NCBI RefSeq assembly: GCF_002217795.2
Contig: NZ_AP018823.1
Span: 3,162,001-3,226,000, forward strand
Reading direction: 5' to 3'
Source: Aquitalea magnusonii
GTDB lineage: Bacteria; Pseudomonadota; Gammaproteobacteria; Burkholderiales; Chromobacteriaceae
DNA length: 64,000 bases
The position numbers and the translations under genes were made by a program. Under the pieces are notes generated by a model. The model saw nothing but the letters and a program-made list of their open reading frames with translations, searched no databases and was not told the DNA's origin. Below are positions 15,060-25,107 of the stretch, piece by piece; position 1 is the first letter of the stretch, and the number at the start of each line of letters is the position of its first letter.

Positions 15060-17120
15060 TTAATCCGCCAGCAGCGAGATGTCCGCCACGCGGTTGAACA
15101 GGGCTGCCAGACTGGCCAGCAAGGCAATACGGTTGGCACGTACGGCCAGATCGTCCGCCATCACCATCACGCCATCAAAGAAGGCATCCACCGGTGCCTT
15201 CAGGCTGGAGAGCTGGGCCAGCGCACCGGCAAAGTCGTGGGCGGCAAACTTGGCGTCCACCTGCGGTGCCAGTTCGCTCACCGCGGCAAACAGCGCCTGC
15301 TCGGCGGCTTCGCTCAGCAAGGCCGGGTTTACCGAACCCACTTCGCCTTCCACCTTCTTCAGGATGTTCTTCACCCGCTTGTTGGCGGCGGCCAGGGTAG
15401 CGGCTTCCGGCAGTGCCTTGAAGGCAGCCACGGCGGCCAGTACGGCCGGTACTTCGTTCAGGGTGGACGGAGCGAGCGCCAGCACGGCTTCCACTTCGTC
15501 GGCCTGATAGTCAGCCGCCAGGTAGTTCTTCAGGCGGTCCATCATGAAGGCGAACACTTCGTCAGCCGTGGTGGCGGACAGCTTGCCAGCCGGGAAGGCG
15601 GCAGCCACCAGCGCCAGCAGGGCCTTGAGGTCCAGCTTGGCGGCCAGTGCCATGCGCAGCACGCCCAGGGCGGCGCGACGCAGCGCGTACGGGTCCTTGT
15701 CGCCGGTCGGAATCAGGCCGATGCCCCAGATGCCGACAATGGCTTCCAGCTTGTCGGCCAAAGCCACGGCAGTGGCGATATCGCCCTGCGGCAGGCTGTC
15801 ACCGGCAAAACGCGGGTGGTAGTGGCCTTCGATGGCGGCGGCAACCACCTCGCTTTCGCCGTCGTGCTGGGCGTAGTACATGCCCATCACACCTTGCAGC
15901 TCGGGGAATTCACCCACCATGTCGGTCACCAGGTCGGCCTTGGCCAGCAAGGCGGCACGCTCGGCCACGGACTGGTCCGCGCCCAGCAGGGCGGCAATCT
16001 GGCCGGCAATGGCTTGCAGGCGTTCCACGCGCTCCAGTTGGCTGCCGATCTTGTTGTGGTAAACCACTTCGGCCAGCTTGGCCAGACGGGTTTCCAGACG
16101 GGCTTTCTGGTCCTGCTCGAAGAAGAACTTGGCATCGGACAGACGGGCGCGCAGTACGCGCTCATTACCCTGGATGATGTGGCTGGGATCGGCGGTTTCC
16201 AGATTGGACACCAGCAGGAAGCGGTTCATCAGCTTGCCCTTGGCATCCAGCAGCGGGAAGTACTTCTGGTTCTGCTGCATGGTCAGGATCAGGCATTCCT
16301 GCGGCACCTTGAGGAATTCGGCTTCAAAGCCGGCTTCCAGTACCACCGGCCATTCCACCAGCGCGGTCACTTCGTCCAGCAAAGCGTCGTCGGCGGCAAT
16401 GGTGGCACCATGCACGGCAGCGGCGTCGGCCAGGCGTTTCCTGATCAGCTCGCGGCGGGCGTCAAAGCTGGCCAGTACCTTGCCCTGCTCGAACAGCACG
16501 CGGGCGTAGTCGTCGGCTTTTTCCACAAACACATCGCCCGAGGACAGGAAGCGGTGGCCACGAGTGGCGTTGCGGCTGGACAGGCCCAGCAGGCTGCCCT
16601 CAATCACGGTTTCGCCCCACAGCATGATCAGGCCATGCACCGGACGCACAAACTGGTAGTCGTAGTCGGCCCAGCGCATCAGCTTGGGAATCGGCAGCTT
16701 TTTCAGCGCCAGGGCAACGATGTCGGTCAGTACTGCGGACAGTGCTTCACCGGTCTTGGTGCTTTCATAGGCAAACACGTCCTGCTTGCCATCGCTCATG
16801 GTGGTGAGCGCGGAAACATCCACGCCGCAGGAGCGGGCAAAACCAGCCAGTGCCGGGGTGGGCTGGCCATCCTTCATGCCGGCGGCCACAGCCGGGCCCT
16901 TGCGCACGATTTTCTGGTCCGGCTGCACGGCCAGCACGGCCGGGACTTGCACGGCTAGGCGGCGCGGCGAGGCAAACACGGTGGCGGCGGCATCGGCAGC
17001 CACAAACTGCAGTTTTTTCAGTTCTTCGGTAATGGTCTGGCCAAAGCTGTGCGACAGCTTTTCCAGCGCCTTGGGCGGCAGCTCTTCGGTGAGCAACTCG
17101 ATAAGCAGGGTGGCGTTCAT
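15060..17120 (-). CDS. glyS: Glycine--tRNA ligase beta subunit
   Basis: GlyS is the large subunit of the alpha2-beta2 glycyl-tRNA synthetase and carries tRNA recognition and the C-terminal anticodon-binding (DALR-like) region. The 686-residue length is standard. Recognisable blocks include LLIELLTEELPPKAL at the N-terminus, RRLAVQVP, RNATRGHRF, LTMQQNQKYFPL and the RRAALGVLR segment. The glyQ partner is 444 bases upstream on the same strand, with a small secreted-protein gene between. Its start is 3 bases after that gene's stop. Confidence 0.97.
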   Translation of the reverse strand: MNATLLIELLTEELPPKALEKLSHSFGQTITEELKKLQFVAADAAATVFASPRRLAVQVPAVLAVQPDQKIVRKGPAVAAGMKDGQPTPALAGFARSCGVDVSALTTMSDGKQDVFAYESTKTGEALSAVLTDIVALALKKLPIPKLMRWADYDYQFVRPVHGLIMLWGETVIEGSLLGLSSRNATRGHRFLSSGDVFVEKADDYARVLFEQGKVLASFDARRELIRKRLADAAAVHGATIAADDALLDEVTALVEWPVVLEAGFEAEFLKVPQECLILTMQQNQKYFPLLDAKGKLMNRFLLVSNLETADPSHIIQGNERVLRARLSDAKFFFEQDQKARLETRLAKLAEVVYHNKIGSQLERVERLQAIAGQIAALLGADQSVAERAALLAKADLVTDMVGEFPELQGVMGMYYAQHDGESEVVAAAIEGHYHPRFAGDSLPQGDIATAVALADKLEAIVGIWGIGLIPTGDKDPYALRRAALGVLRMALAAKLDLKALLALVAAAFPAGKLSATTADEVFAFMMDRLKNYLAADYQADEVEAVLALAPSTLNEVPAVLAAVAAFKALPEAATLAAANKRVKNILKKVEGEVGSVNPALLSEAAEQALFAAVSELAPQVDAKFAAHDFAGALAQLSSLKAPVDAFFDGVMVMADDLAVRANRIALLASLAALFNRVADISLLAD

Positions 17121-17123
17121 GAT

Positions 17124-17558
17124 TTATTCAGGTTTCTTGTGCGGAGCGGATTTGGCGAGATAGCACACGACTTGCAGCATGGTGTCGGCAACCGAGCCTT
17201 GTTCCACCGACTGCCATTTCCAGGCAAAACGTTGTACCGGGAACATGGTGGAGTAAAGCTGGCGGCCACGCTTGTCGGCATATTCGAAGCCGACAAAGGT
17301 ATATTGCTGCTTGCTGCAGCTGGCATAACCGCTGGTACGCCGGATGAAATACTTGATGTCGGTAGCCTTGTCGTACTGACGTTCGCTAAAGCGCTCCTGA
17401 TTCACAAAATGGACCAGCCCGTCCTTTTCCACCCAGATGGAATTACGGTCCATGGCCAGTTCCAGCGCGGAACCTTGCTGGTAAACGCCCCAGTCAGGTT
17501 CTGCCGCCATGGCGGGCAGGGACAGCAGGGCCAGAAGCAGACTGATCCGTGTTTTCAT
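17124..17558 (-). CDS. Small secreted protein, surface-adhesin-E-like
   Basis: This 144-residue protein has a clear signal peptide (1-18, ending in AMA) and no further membrane helix. The mature part has alternating beta strands (WGVYQQGSALELAMDRNSIWVEKDGLVHFVNQ) and conserved-looking Cys86 and Cys132. The pattern of an environment-sensing DxxSI strand, YDKATDIKYF and W-Q-V-C resembles the surface-adhesin E family (PF16747), but I cannot confirm this by search. It lies 6 bases downstream of glyQ and 3 bases upstream of glyS, so it is translated from the glyQS transcript. Confidence 0.6.
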   Translation of the reverse strand: MKTRISLLLALLSLPAMAAEPDWGVYQQGSALELAMDRNSIWVEKDGLVHFVNQERFSERQYDKATDIKYFIRRTSGYASCSKQQYTFVGFEYADKRGRQLYSTMFPVQRFAWKWQSVEQGSVADTMLQVVCYLAKSAPHKKPE

Positions 17559-17564
17559 GGCCGG

Positions 17565-18455
17565 TCAGGCCTTGGGGCACATGGGGAAACCCAGTGCCTC
17601 GCGCGCGGCGTAGTAAGCCTGGGCCACACCACGCGACAGGGTGCGTACCCGGCCGATATAGGTGGCACGTTCGGTTACCGAGATGGCACCACGCGCATCC
17701 AGCAGGTTGAAGCAGTGACCGGCCTTGAGCACCATTTCGTAAGCCGGCAGCGCCAGCGGGATGTCCAGCAGGCGCTTGGCTTCGGATTCGTAGTAGCTGA
17801 ACAGTTCGAACAGCTTGGGCACATTGGCGTGTTCGAAGTTGTAAGTGGACTGCTCCACTTCGTTCTGGTGGTACACATCGCCGTAGGTCACGCGCTGACC
17901 GTTGGGATACACCGTCCACAGCAGGTCGTACACGTTTTCCACGCCTTGCAGATACATGGCCAGACGCTCGATACCGTAGGTGATTTCACCCAGCACCGGC
18001 TTGCAGTCCAGGCCGCCCACTTGCTGGAAGTAGGTGAACTGGGTGACTTCCATGCCGTTCAGCCAGACTTCCCAGCCCAGACCCCAGGCACCCAGTGTCG
18101 GGTTTTCCCAGTCATCTTCCACAAAGCGGATGTCGTGTACGGTGGGGTCGATGCCCAGCACCTTGAGCGAGCCCAGGTAGAGGTCCTGGATATTGGCCGG
18201 CGACGGCTTGAGCGCTACCTGGAACTGGTAGTAATGCTGCAGACGGTTGGGGTTTTCGCCGTAGCGGCCATCCTTGGGACGACGCGACGGTTGTACATAG
18301 GCGGCATTCCACGGCTCAGGGCCGATGGCACGCAGACAGGTGGCCGGATGCGAGGTACCGGCGCCCACCTCCATGTCGAAGGGTTGCATGATGACGCACC
18401 CTTGCTCGTTCCAATAATTCTGGAGGGTAAGGATGATTTCCTGGAAGGTAAGCAT
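17565..18455 (-). CDS. glyQ: Glycine--tRNA ligase alpha subunit
   Basis: GlyQ carries the class II catalytic core that activates glycine. The 296-residue protein begins [20 protein letters not shown] and contains [44 protein letters not shown] split across motifs 1 and 2, plus [20 protein letters not shown], all near-identical across bacteria. It is the first gene of glyQ, a small secreted protein gene and glyS. The start has a GGAGG-rich stretch upstream. Confidence 0.97.
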   Translation of the reverse strand: MLTFQEIILTLQNYWNEQGCVIMQPFDMEVGAGTSHPATCLRAIGPEPWNAAYVQPSRRPKDGRYGENPNRLQHYYQFQVALKPSPANIQDLYLGSLKVLGIDPTVHDIRFVEDDWENPTLGAWGLGWEVWLNGMEVTQFTYFQQVGGLDCKPVLGEITYGIERLAMYLQGVENVYDLLWTVYPNGQRVTYGDVYHQNEVEQSTYNFEHANVPKLFELFSYYESEAKRLLDIPLALPAYEMVLKAGHCFNLLDARGAISVTERATYIGRVRTLSRGVAQAYYAAREALGFPMCPKA

Positions 18456-18559
18456 AGACGTGGGGTAGCGAGTAAAAAGTCAAAGGTCGATTCTACCGCC
18501 TAGCGCCCCCGGCGCAAAGCAAGGCAGTGGGCGAAAGCGGCAGCGCGTTGTGCATTGCG

Positions 18560-19897
18560 CTAATCGACAGGGCAACTGCGCTGCGCTGATGCATGCTCGG
18601 CAAGCGCACAGGCCAGTTGCCTGCCCTTGTCCAGACAGGCAGACAAGGCGGCCCCATCCAGCCAGGCCGCGCACACATGCACCCCCTGCCCGGCCAGCCC
18701 CTGCATCGCAGTACGGGCCGGGGCAATGGCTGCCGTGGCCTGCGGCAGCGCCTGTGGCCAGCGGAAAATCTGCTGCTCCAGCGGCTGGCCCTGCAGACCA
18801 AGCTTGTGGGCCAACTCCTGCTTGAGTCCGGCCAGCAAAGCCTCGTCGGCCAGCATGGCTTGTTGCCGGTATAGCTGGCCACCGACAAAACTGGTGATAT
18901 GGCACAGGGAGCTGGCCACGCGCTGCGGATAGATATTGCTGCTCATCAGGTGGCCGGCGGCAAATGCCTGTTCGCCAGGCGCATGCAAGGCACCGAAGCC
19001 TGGCAGGGGCCGCCACAGCTTCGCCCGGTCCACTAGCGTACTCACCACGCTCATCGGGGCATACACCACTTGCTGCAAGGCGCGGGCAGCCGTGGCATCC
19101 ACATCCAGCAACAGGCGGGCAGCCGCCGCGGCAGGCAGGGCCAACACCACCTGCTGTGCCATGCAACTTCCGTGTGGCGTATGCAGCAGCCACTGCCGCT
19201 GCCGCCGTTCCAACCGCAGTACCGGGCAGGAAAGATGGACATCCAGCGCGCTGGCCAGCCGCAGCGGCAACTGCGCCAACCCGCCTTGCAGCGACACGGC
19301 CTGCTTGCGCTTCAGCCGGCCACGGCATAGCTGCCACAACATGCCCTTGCCGATGGAGCCGGCCTGTGACTCCAACTGCGCCAGCCATGGCAGCGCCTCC
19401 TGCATCAGCAGCGCTTCGGCATCGCCGGCAAAAACGCCTCCCATCATGGGCGCAATCAGCTTGTCCAGCCACTCATCTCCCAGGCGGCGGCGCACAAAAT
19501 CAGCCACCGACTCCGTTGCTGCTGCAGGCGGGCTGCGCCGCCACGGCTCGCTAAGCAAACGCCATTTGGCGGCACGGCTCAGATAGTGGCTGCCCAGCAG
19601 GCTGAACAGTCCGGTGGGCAGCGCGTGGTATCTCCCCTGCCACAGCACATGGCGCAAGTGACTGGCCGGCGCAGGAGAAAATGGCTGCAAACCCAACTGC
19701 CGCAGCCAGTTACAAGTGGCGGCATTGACATACAGCGTGTGCGGGCCGGCCTCGGCCAGTACCCGCTCACCCTGCACGCTGCGCACCTTGCCGCCCACCC
19801 TGTCATCCGCTTCGAACACCTGCACCGCCATGCCCTGCTGGCGCAGCCACCAGGCACAGGACAGGCCGGATACCCCGGCCCCGATTACCGCGATCAT
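18560..19897 (-). CDS. hemG: Protoporphyrinogen oxidase, FAD-dependent (HemG/HemY type)
   Basis: This is an oxygen-dependent protoporphyrinogen IX oxidase, the penultimate haem-synthesis step. The 445-residue flavoprotein opens with the Rossmann FAD motif IAVIGAGVSGLSCAWWLRQQ and FEADDRVGGK. It keeps AEAGPHTLYVN and a C-terminal GLAGQGVHVCAAWLDGAAL FAD-closing segment. The family is called HemG or HemY in different genomes and is distinct from the E. coli flavodoxin HemG. It is read alone, leftward, from the 19.9-20.1 kb gap. hemB lies 10 kb away and is not linked. Confidence 0.88.
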   Translation of the reverse strand: MIAVIGAGVSGLSCAWWLRQQGMAVQVFEADDRVGGKVRSVQGERVLAEAGPHTLYVNAATCNWLRQLGLQPFSPAPASHLRHVLWQGRYHALPTGLFSLLGSHYLSRAAKWRLLSEPWRRSPPAAATESVADFVRRRLGDEWLDKLIAPMMGGVFAGDAEALLMQEALPWLAQLESQAGSIGKGMLWQLCRGRLKRKQAVSLQGGLAQLPLRLASALDVHLSCPVLRLERRQRQWLLHTPHGSCMAQQVVLALPAAAAARLLLDVDATAARALQQVVYAPMSVVSTLVDRAKLWRPLPGFGALHAPGEQAFAAGHLMSSNIYPQRVASSLCHITSFVGGQLYRQQAMLADEALLAGLKQELAHKLGLQGQPLEQQIFRWPQALPQATAAIAPARTAMQGLAGQGVHVCAAWLDGAALSACLDKGRQLACALAEHASAQRSCPVD

Positions 19898-20000
19898 TGC
19901 TGCACATCCTGCTCAATCCAGTCAGCCAGCAGTGTGCGACGCCCGGCCCCAAGCGGGCTTGCGCCGGGTCAAACCATGCGCCAACGGTGAGCGCAGACAA

Positions 20001-20025
20001 GAAAAAACCGGCTGACGCCGGTTTT
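20001..20025 (-). terminator. Intrinsic terminator of kbl-tdh
   Basis: A perfect 9-bp stem (AAAACCGGC with GCCGGTTTT) has a 4-base loop. On the minus strand six T follow, so it most likely ends the kbl-tdh transcript 92 bases after tdh. A second GC stem (CGGCTGCC/GGCAGCCG) lies between it and tdh. Confidence 0.75.
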
Positions 20026-20116
20026 GCTGCACATCATGCCATGCCGTCAGCGGCTGCCAAATGGCAGCCGTCGCTGCGGCAATACGCGCCACTACAGGTT
20101 TTTTTGGCTGCGGTGC

Positions 20117-21142
20117 TCAGTTCCAGTCCAGAATCACCTTGCCGCTCTGACCGGACAGCATGGCGGCGAAGCCCTGCTCAAAATCATCCACCTTGAAGTG
20201 ATGGGTGATGATGGGACGGATATCCAGCCCGGACTGGATCAGCGCCACCATCTTGTACCAGGTTTCAAACATTTCCCGGCCATAGATGCCCTTGATTTCC
20301 AGGCCCTTGAAGATGACCTGGTTCCAGTCGATGGCGGTATTGGCCGGCGGAATGCCCAGCAGCGCCACCTTGCCGCCATGGTTCATGGTTTCCAGCATCT
20401 GGCGGAAGGCCTGCGGGTTGCCGGACATTTCCAGGCCCACATCAAAGCCTTCACACATGTGCAGCTCGCTCATCACCTGTTTCAGGTCTTCCCGCGCCAC
20501 ATTTACCGCACGGCTGGCCCCCATCTGGCGCGCCAGCTCCAGGCGATAGTCGTTGACGTCGGTAATCACGATATGCCGTGCGCCCACATGCTTGGCAATG
20601 GCCACCGCCATGATGCCGATGGGGCCGGCCCCGGTGATCAGCACATCCTCACCCACCAGATTGAAGGACAGCGCGGTATGCACCGCATTGCCGAAGGGGT
20701 CGAAGATGGCAGCCAGATCATCAGAGATGTCGTCCGGAATCGGGAAGGCATTGAAGGCCGGAATCACCAGGTATTCGGCAAACGCGCCTTCGCGGTTCAC
20801 GCCCACGCCCACGGTGTTGCGGCACAGGTGACGACGGCCGGCACGACAGTTGCGGCAGTGGCCGCAGGTGATGTGGCCTTCGCCGGACACGCGCTGGCCG
20901 ATTTCAAAGCCGCGCACTTCAGAGCCCATGGCGGCGACTACGCCCACGTATTCATGACCGACGTGCATGGGCACCGGAATGGTCTTCTGCGCCCATTCGT
21001 CCCAGTTCCAGATATGGATGTCGGTGCCGCAGATGGCGGTTTTGCTGATCTTGATCAGCAGGTCGTTATGGCCGATTTCCGGTTGCGGCACATCATTCAT
21101 CCACAGGCCGGGAGCGGATTTCAGTTTGGAGAGTGCTTTCAT
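20117..21142 (-). CDS. tdh: L-threonine 3-dehydrogenase
   Basis: Tdh oxidises L-threonine to 2-amino-3-ketobutyrate with NAD+. The 341-residue zinc alcohol dehydrogenase has the catalytic [13 protein letters not shown] (Cys38) and GHEYVGVV blocks. The structural zinc site reads [15 protein letters not shown], the nucleotide loop GAGPIGIMA, and the C-terminus is VILDWN. It is 62 bases downstream of kbl, which uses its product, so the pair forms the standard threonine-to-glycine route. Confidence 0.97.
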   Translation of the reverse strand: MKALSKLKSAPGLWMNDVPQPEIGHNDLLIKISKTAICGTDIHIWNWDEWAQKTIPVPMHVGHEYVGVVAAMGSEVRGFEIGQRVSGEGHITCGHCRNCRAGRRHLCRNTVGVGVNREGAFAEYLVIPAFNAFPIPDDISDDLAAIFDPFGNAVHTALSFNLVGEDVLITGAGPIGIMAVAIAKHVGARHIVITDVNDYRLELARQMGASRAVNVAREDLKQVMSELHMCEGFDVGLEMSGNPQAFRQMLETMNHGGKVALLGIPPANTAIDWNQVIFKGLEIKGIYGREMFETWYKMVALIQSGLDIRPIITHHFKVDDFEQGFAAMLSGQSGKVILDWN

Positions 21143-21204
21143 TGCATTTGCCTGTCAGTGCTACGCCCGCCAGCCTTGTGGCCAGCGGGCAGCGTTAGGG
21201 AGGA

Positions 21205-22404
21205 TCAATCGATCACTTTCAGCTCACGGCCCACCTTGATGAAGGCGGCCACCGCACGCTGCACCTGCTCCACCGTGTGACCGGCGGACATCTGGGTGCG
21301 AATGCGCGCCTTGCCCTTGGGTACCACCGGGAAGGAGAAGCCGATCACGTACACGCCCTCCTGCAGCAGGCGGGCGGCCATTTCACTGGCCAGGCGGGCA
21401 TCGCCCAGCATCACCGGAATGATGGGATGCTGGCCCGGCACCAGGGTGAAACCGGCAGCGGACATTTCATTGCGGAACAGCTCGGCATTGCGCTTGAGCT
21501 GGGCGCGCAGGCACTGGCCTTCGGACTGGATCAGCTTGAGCACTTCCAGGCTGGCCGCGGCAATGGCCGGTGCCAGGCTGTTGGAGAACAGATAGGGGCG
21601 CGAACGCTGACGCAACAGATCGATGATGGGTTTGCGGCCGGACACATAGCCGCCGGAAGCCCCGCCCAGCGCCTTGCCCAGCGTGCCGGTGTAGATGTCC
21701 ACCTTGTCGGCCACGCCGCACAGTTCCGGCGTACCGGCACCGTTGTCACCGATGAAGCCAACGGCATGGGAATCGTCCACCATCACGATGGCACCATGGC
21801 GGCCAGCCACTTCGCACAGGGTTTTCAGGTCGGCAATGATGCCGTCCATGGAGAACACGCCATCGGTGACAATCAGCTTGAAGCGCGCACCGGCCGCCTC
21901 GGCGGCAAGCAGTTGGGCTTCCAGATCGGCCATGTCGTTGTTCTTGTAACGGAAGCGCTTGGCCTTGCACAGGCGCACGCCATCGATGATGGAGGCGTGG
22001 TTCAGCTCGTCGGAAATCACCGCGTCTTCTTCGCCCAGCAGGGTTTCGAACACGCCGCCGTTGGCGTCGAAACAGCTGGAATACAGAATGGTGTCGTCGG
22101 TGCCGAGGAAGCCGGAAATGGCTTGCTCCAGGTCTTTGTGAATCTGCTGCGTGCCGCAGATGAAGCGCACCGAGGCGCAGCCATAGCCATAGTCATCCAA
22201 CCCGCGCTTGGCGGCATCGATCAGGCGGGCATCATCGGCCAGCCCCAGATAGTTGTTGGCACAGAAGTTAAGTACATGCGCACCACCGGACAGGGCGATA
22301 TCGGCACGCTGCGGGGTGGCAATCACCCGTTCCGGCTTTTCAAAACCATCAGCACGGATTTGGGCCAGCGTGGCTTCCAGGTGGGCAAGATAGGTATGGT
22401 TCAT
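21205..22404 (-). CDS. kbl: Glycine C-acetyltransferase (2-amino-3-ketobutyrate CoA ligase)
   Basis: Kbl cleaves 2-amino-3-ketobutyrate with CoA to glycine and acetyl-CoA, using PLP. The 399-residue alpha-oxoamine synthase shows [57 protein letters not shown] and the PLP lysine in [15 protein letters not shown]. The ATG at 22404, with an AAGGA site, gives the usual length. A TTG 24 bases earlier is less likely. It is the first gene of kbl-tdh, and the 280 bases upstream hold no gene and should contain its promoter. Confidence 0.97.
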   Translation of the reverse strand: MNHTYLAHLEATLAQIRADGFEKPERVIATPQRADIALSGGAHVLNFCANNYLGLADDARLIDAAKRGLDDYGYGCASVRFICGTQQIHKDLEQAISGFLGTDDTILYSSCFDANGGVFETLLGEEDAVISDELNHASIIDGVRLCKAKRFRYKNNDMADLEAQLLAAEAAGARFKLIVTDGVFSMDGIIADLKTLCEVAGRHGAIVMVDDSHAVGFIGDNGAGTPELCGVADKVDIYTGTLGKALGGASGGYVSGRKPIIDLLRQRSRPYLFSNSLAPAIAAASLEVLKLIQSEGQCLRAQLKRNAELFRNEMSAAGFTLVPGQHPIIPVMLGDARLASEMAARLLQEGVYVIGFSFPVVPKGKARIRTQMSAGHTVEQVQRAVAAFIKVGRELKVID

Positions 22405-22709
22405 GGCAGAGATGTCCTTGTAGGCCAATCGTGAGGCGCCGGGACTGCAGTCGCAGCGGGATCACCGCGCGCCGAAAACTGTCATCCATTCTAGCCCAGC
22501 GTATCCGGCTTTATCAGTGACAGTTGTCAAGGAAATCACGGGCCGGCTGTCACCATGGCAGTATTCGGTTGCGGGGGACTGTCACCATCAGCTTAGACAA
22601 GGTGGCGGCACGATCATCGCTGCGGCAGGCAAACCGCTGCCCTGCCCGCCCACGCACAGCACAAGCGACGGCGGCTGCCCGGCCCTGCAGGCAGCCCCAG
22701 CGCGCGGTT

Positions 22710-23675
22710 TTACAGATCCAGCACGATGCGGCGGCCTTTGGCGCGTGACACGCAAATCAGCAGGCTGTTTTGCGCCTGCTTTTCTTCTTCACTGAAGTAT
22801 TGGTCGCGGTGCTCGGCCTCGCCCTCGACAATGCCTACTTCACAGGTGCCACACACGCCTTCGCGGCACAGGCAATCCACCGCCACCGCACCATCGGTCT
22901 CAATGGCTTGCAGAATGGTTTGTTCTGCCGCCACCCGGATTTCCCGCCCGGAACGGGCCAGCACCACGGTAAATGCCTCCCCGCTTTGCGTACTGGCCGA
23001 AAACTGCTCCCAATGCAGATGCGCTGGCGGTATGCCCTGCCCTGCTCCAGCCTGCTGCACCGCCTCAATCAGCGACTGCGGCCCGCAGACATAGACATGG
23101 TCCGGCTCGGCCATGTGCTGCAGCAAGCCGGCAACATTGCACAACTGGCCGCGGGCGGCGTCATAAAAATGGCAGTGCGCGCCGTAACGCGCCGCCAGCT
23201 CGTCGACAAAGGCCGCCTGCTCGCGACTGCGAAAGGCATAGTGCAGCTCAAACGCTGCGCCGCTGGACTGCAGTTCCTCCATTTGCGCCATGAAGGGCGT
23301 GACGCCGATACCGCCGGCAAGCAGAATGTGGCGCCCCGGCGTGGCATGCAGCGGGAATAAATTGTTGGGCGGGGATATCTGCAAGATGTCCCCCTCCGCC
23401 ACATGCGCGTGCATGAAAGCCGAGCCACCACGGGAGGCTTCCTCGCGCCGCACGGCAATCTGGTACTGCTCCAACTGAAAAGGCGAGCTAAGCAGCGAAT
23501 AAGCGTTGTGGAGCAGGCCGTTGGCAGCCGGGATTTGCACAATAATGTGGCTGCCACCGCCAAAGGCCGGTAGCGGGCCGCCATCTGCGGCCTGCAAGGT
23601 AAAGCGTTTGATCAGCGGACTGGCTTGTTCGATCCGCACTACGCGGACATTCATATTCGGGGACTGTAGGCTCAT
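22710..23675 (-). CDS. cntB: Carnitine monooxygenase reductase subunit (CntB/YeaX-like)
   Basis: This 321-residue phthalate-dioxygenase-reductase-type protein passes electrons from NAD(P)H to a Rieske oxygenase. Domain order is an N-terminal flavin domain with NAYSLLSSP (about 58-66), a nucleotide-binding domain with LLAGGIGVTPFMAQM (about 117-131) and YVCGPQSLIEAV, and a C-terminal plant-type 2Fe-2S domain with cysteines in CLCREGVCGTC and a later Cys in LLICVSRAKG. The neighbouring CntA-like oxygenase makes carnitine the likely pathway. It lies 173 bases downstream of cntA on the same strand. Confidence 0.85.
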   Translation of the reverse strand: MSLQSPNMNVRVVRIEQASPLIKRFTLQAADGGPLPAFGGGSHIIVQIPAANGLLHNAYSLLSSPFQLEQYQIAVRREEASRGGSAFMHAHVAEGDILQISPPNNLFPLHATPGRHILLAGGIGVTPFMAQMEELQSSGAAFELHYAFRSREQAAFVDELAARYGAHCHFYDAARGQLCNVAGLLQHMAEPDHVYVCGPQSLIEAVQQAGAGQGIPPAHLHWEQFSASTQSGEAFTVVLARSGREIRVAAEQTILQAIETDGAVAVDCLCREGVCGTCEVGIVEGEAEHRDQYFSEEEKQAQNSLLICVSRAKGRRIVLDL

Positions 23676-23848
23676 GTCGATTCATGCTCGGAGTTGACTG
23701 AGCCGAGCAGGCGCATGCCCACCCTGCAGGCCGGACAGCATTGGCCTCAGACATACGCTGGCTGTCGGCACAGCATTGGATTTTGCAATCTCATCAGATA
23801 CATCACGGCAGCGGCGGCCACCGCCAGGCAGCGCCGCCGCAGGTGGCA

Positions 23849-24967
23849 TCAGTCCTGATGCTGCCGTGCCACCAAGTGATGGAAGTGGGCAATGCCATGC
23901 TCACTGATGCCGCTGCGCTGGCGGTCGGTCATGATGCGGCCCTGGCTGCGATAACCGCGCGATTTCAGCCCGCGCTGCACGCTTTCCACCAGCCGCAGGT
24001 CCTCTGGCCGGAACACGGTGCGATACCACTCCACCAGTGCCTGTTGCTCAGCCGTCAGCTCCTTATTGCGGAAGTAGATGTCGTAGTGCTGCAAGGTGGT
24101 TTCGGCATCCATCGGGAACTCATAAATCACCGTCATGAAGTCGGCTCCGGGCGGGACATTGAACATGGTGCAAGGCCAGGCCCAGTAGCCGCTAAAGCTG
24201 GGGTTGCTGACCGAGGGGTCGATCTTGAAAGACTTCTCGGAGGAGCGGGCCAGCCCAAACTGCAGCGTCCAGTTGCCATGCAGGGTGTGCGTGTATTTGT
24301 CCACCTGCACCGAGTCGGCAAAACCCGGATGGGCCGGCGCACAGTGGTAGCACTCCAGGTAGTTGTCGACGATGATTTTCCAGTTGGCCGGCGTGGCGGT
24401 AACAAAGCGCGCCGCCAGTTGCAGCTCGTCGATCACCGGACAGGCCTTGCGCAAGCTGTCGGCCAGACCGGGTAATTGCTGCTCCACCGGCTCGGCCGCC
24501 AGATTCATGTTGATGAACACAAAGCCGGCATACTCCTCCACCTTGAGCGCCGACAAGCTAGCCTTGTCCGGATCAAAATCGACCACGTTTTCACAATTGC
24601 GGGCATGGCCCAGTTGACCGTCCAGCTTGAAAGTCCAGGCGTGATAGGGACAGGTAATCACGTTTTTGGCCCTGCCACTGCCTTGCAGCAACTGGTGTCC
24701 CCGGTGCGGACAGACATTGTAAAAACTGCGCAATACCCCATCCCGACCACGCACCACGATGATGTTTTCACCTGCCACCTCACGGGTGATGTAGTCGTTG
24801 GATTCGGCCAGTTCACTGCCATGTGCCACACAAAGCCAGCTATGGGCGAAAATCTTCTCCTTCTCAAACTGATAGACCTTATCCGAGCTGTAATAGGCGG
24901 CCGGCAGGGTCCAGGCGCGCTCGGGATCGGCACAGAAATCCGGGCTCAATCGGGTGTAGTCATGCAT
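23849..24967 (-). CDS. cntA: Carnitine monooxygenase oxygenase subunit (CntA/YeaW-like)
   Basis: This Rieske oxygenase is predicted to cleave carnitine to trimethylamine and malic semialdehyde. From ATG 24967 the protein has 372 residues, one more than known CntA. The Rieske ligands fall at C86, H88, C106 and H109, and the mononuclear iron site at H208 and H213 with bridging Glu205 in NYLECYHCAPAHP. This is the same numbering and the same Glu-for-Asp bridge reported for CntA. A longer upstream frame reads low-complexity sequence and was rejected. Related betaine demethylases are the main alternative. The BCCT, esterase and D-malate dehydrogenase genes are next to it. Confidence 0.85.
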   Translation of the reverse strand: MHDYTRLSPDFCADPERAWTLPAAYYSSDKVYQFEKEKIFAHSWLCVAHGSELAESNDYITREVAGENIIVVRGRDGVLRSFYNVCPHRGHQLLQGSGRAKNVITCPYHAWTFKLDGQLGHARNCENVVDFDPDKASLSALKVEEYAGFVFINMNLAAEPVEQQLPGLADSLRKACPVIDELQLAARFVTATPANWKIIVDNYLECYHCAPAHPGFADSVQVDKYTHTLHGNWTLQFGLARSSEKSFKIDPSVSNPSFSGYWAWPCTMFNVPPGADFMTVIYEFPMDAETTLQHYDIYFRNKELTAEQQALVEWYRTVFRPEDLRLVESVQRGLKSRGYRSQGRIMTDRQRSGISEHGIAHFHHLVARQHQD

Positions 24968-25107
24968 GAAGCTTCTCCTCTGCTGGGGGTGGTCACCGGG
25001 CTGCACATGTCTGCCCTTTGCTGGTCCGGTCATGCCCGAAAAATAAGCATGGCAAGGCCGGGGAAAGGTGGCGCAGCCCTATATGACATGCCGCTGCGCC
25101 ACCGATG

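Noticed and set aside
15237-16958. Long rightward open frame opposite glyS
   Set aside because: It is a shadow of glyS with His/Gln/Gly-rich low-complexity translation and no domain.
23849-24967. Glycine betaine (GbcA) or stachydrine demethylase instead of CntA
   Set aside because: GbcA is longer, and neither explains the D-malate dehydrogenase next door. The ligand numbering and bridging Glu205 match CntA.
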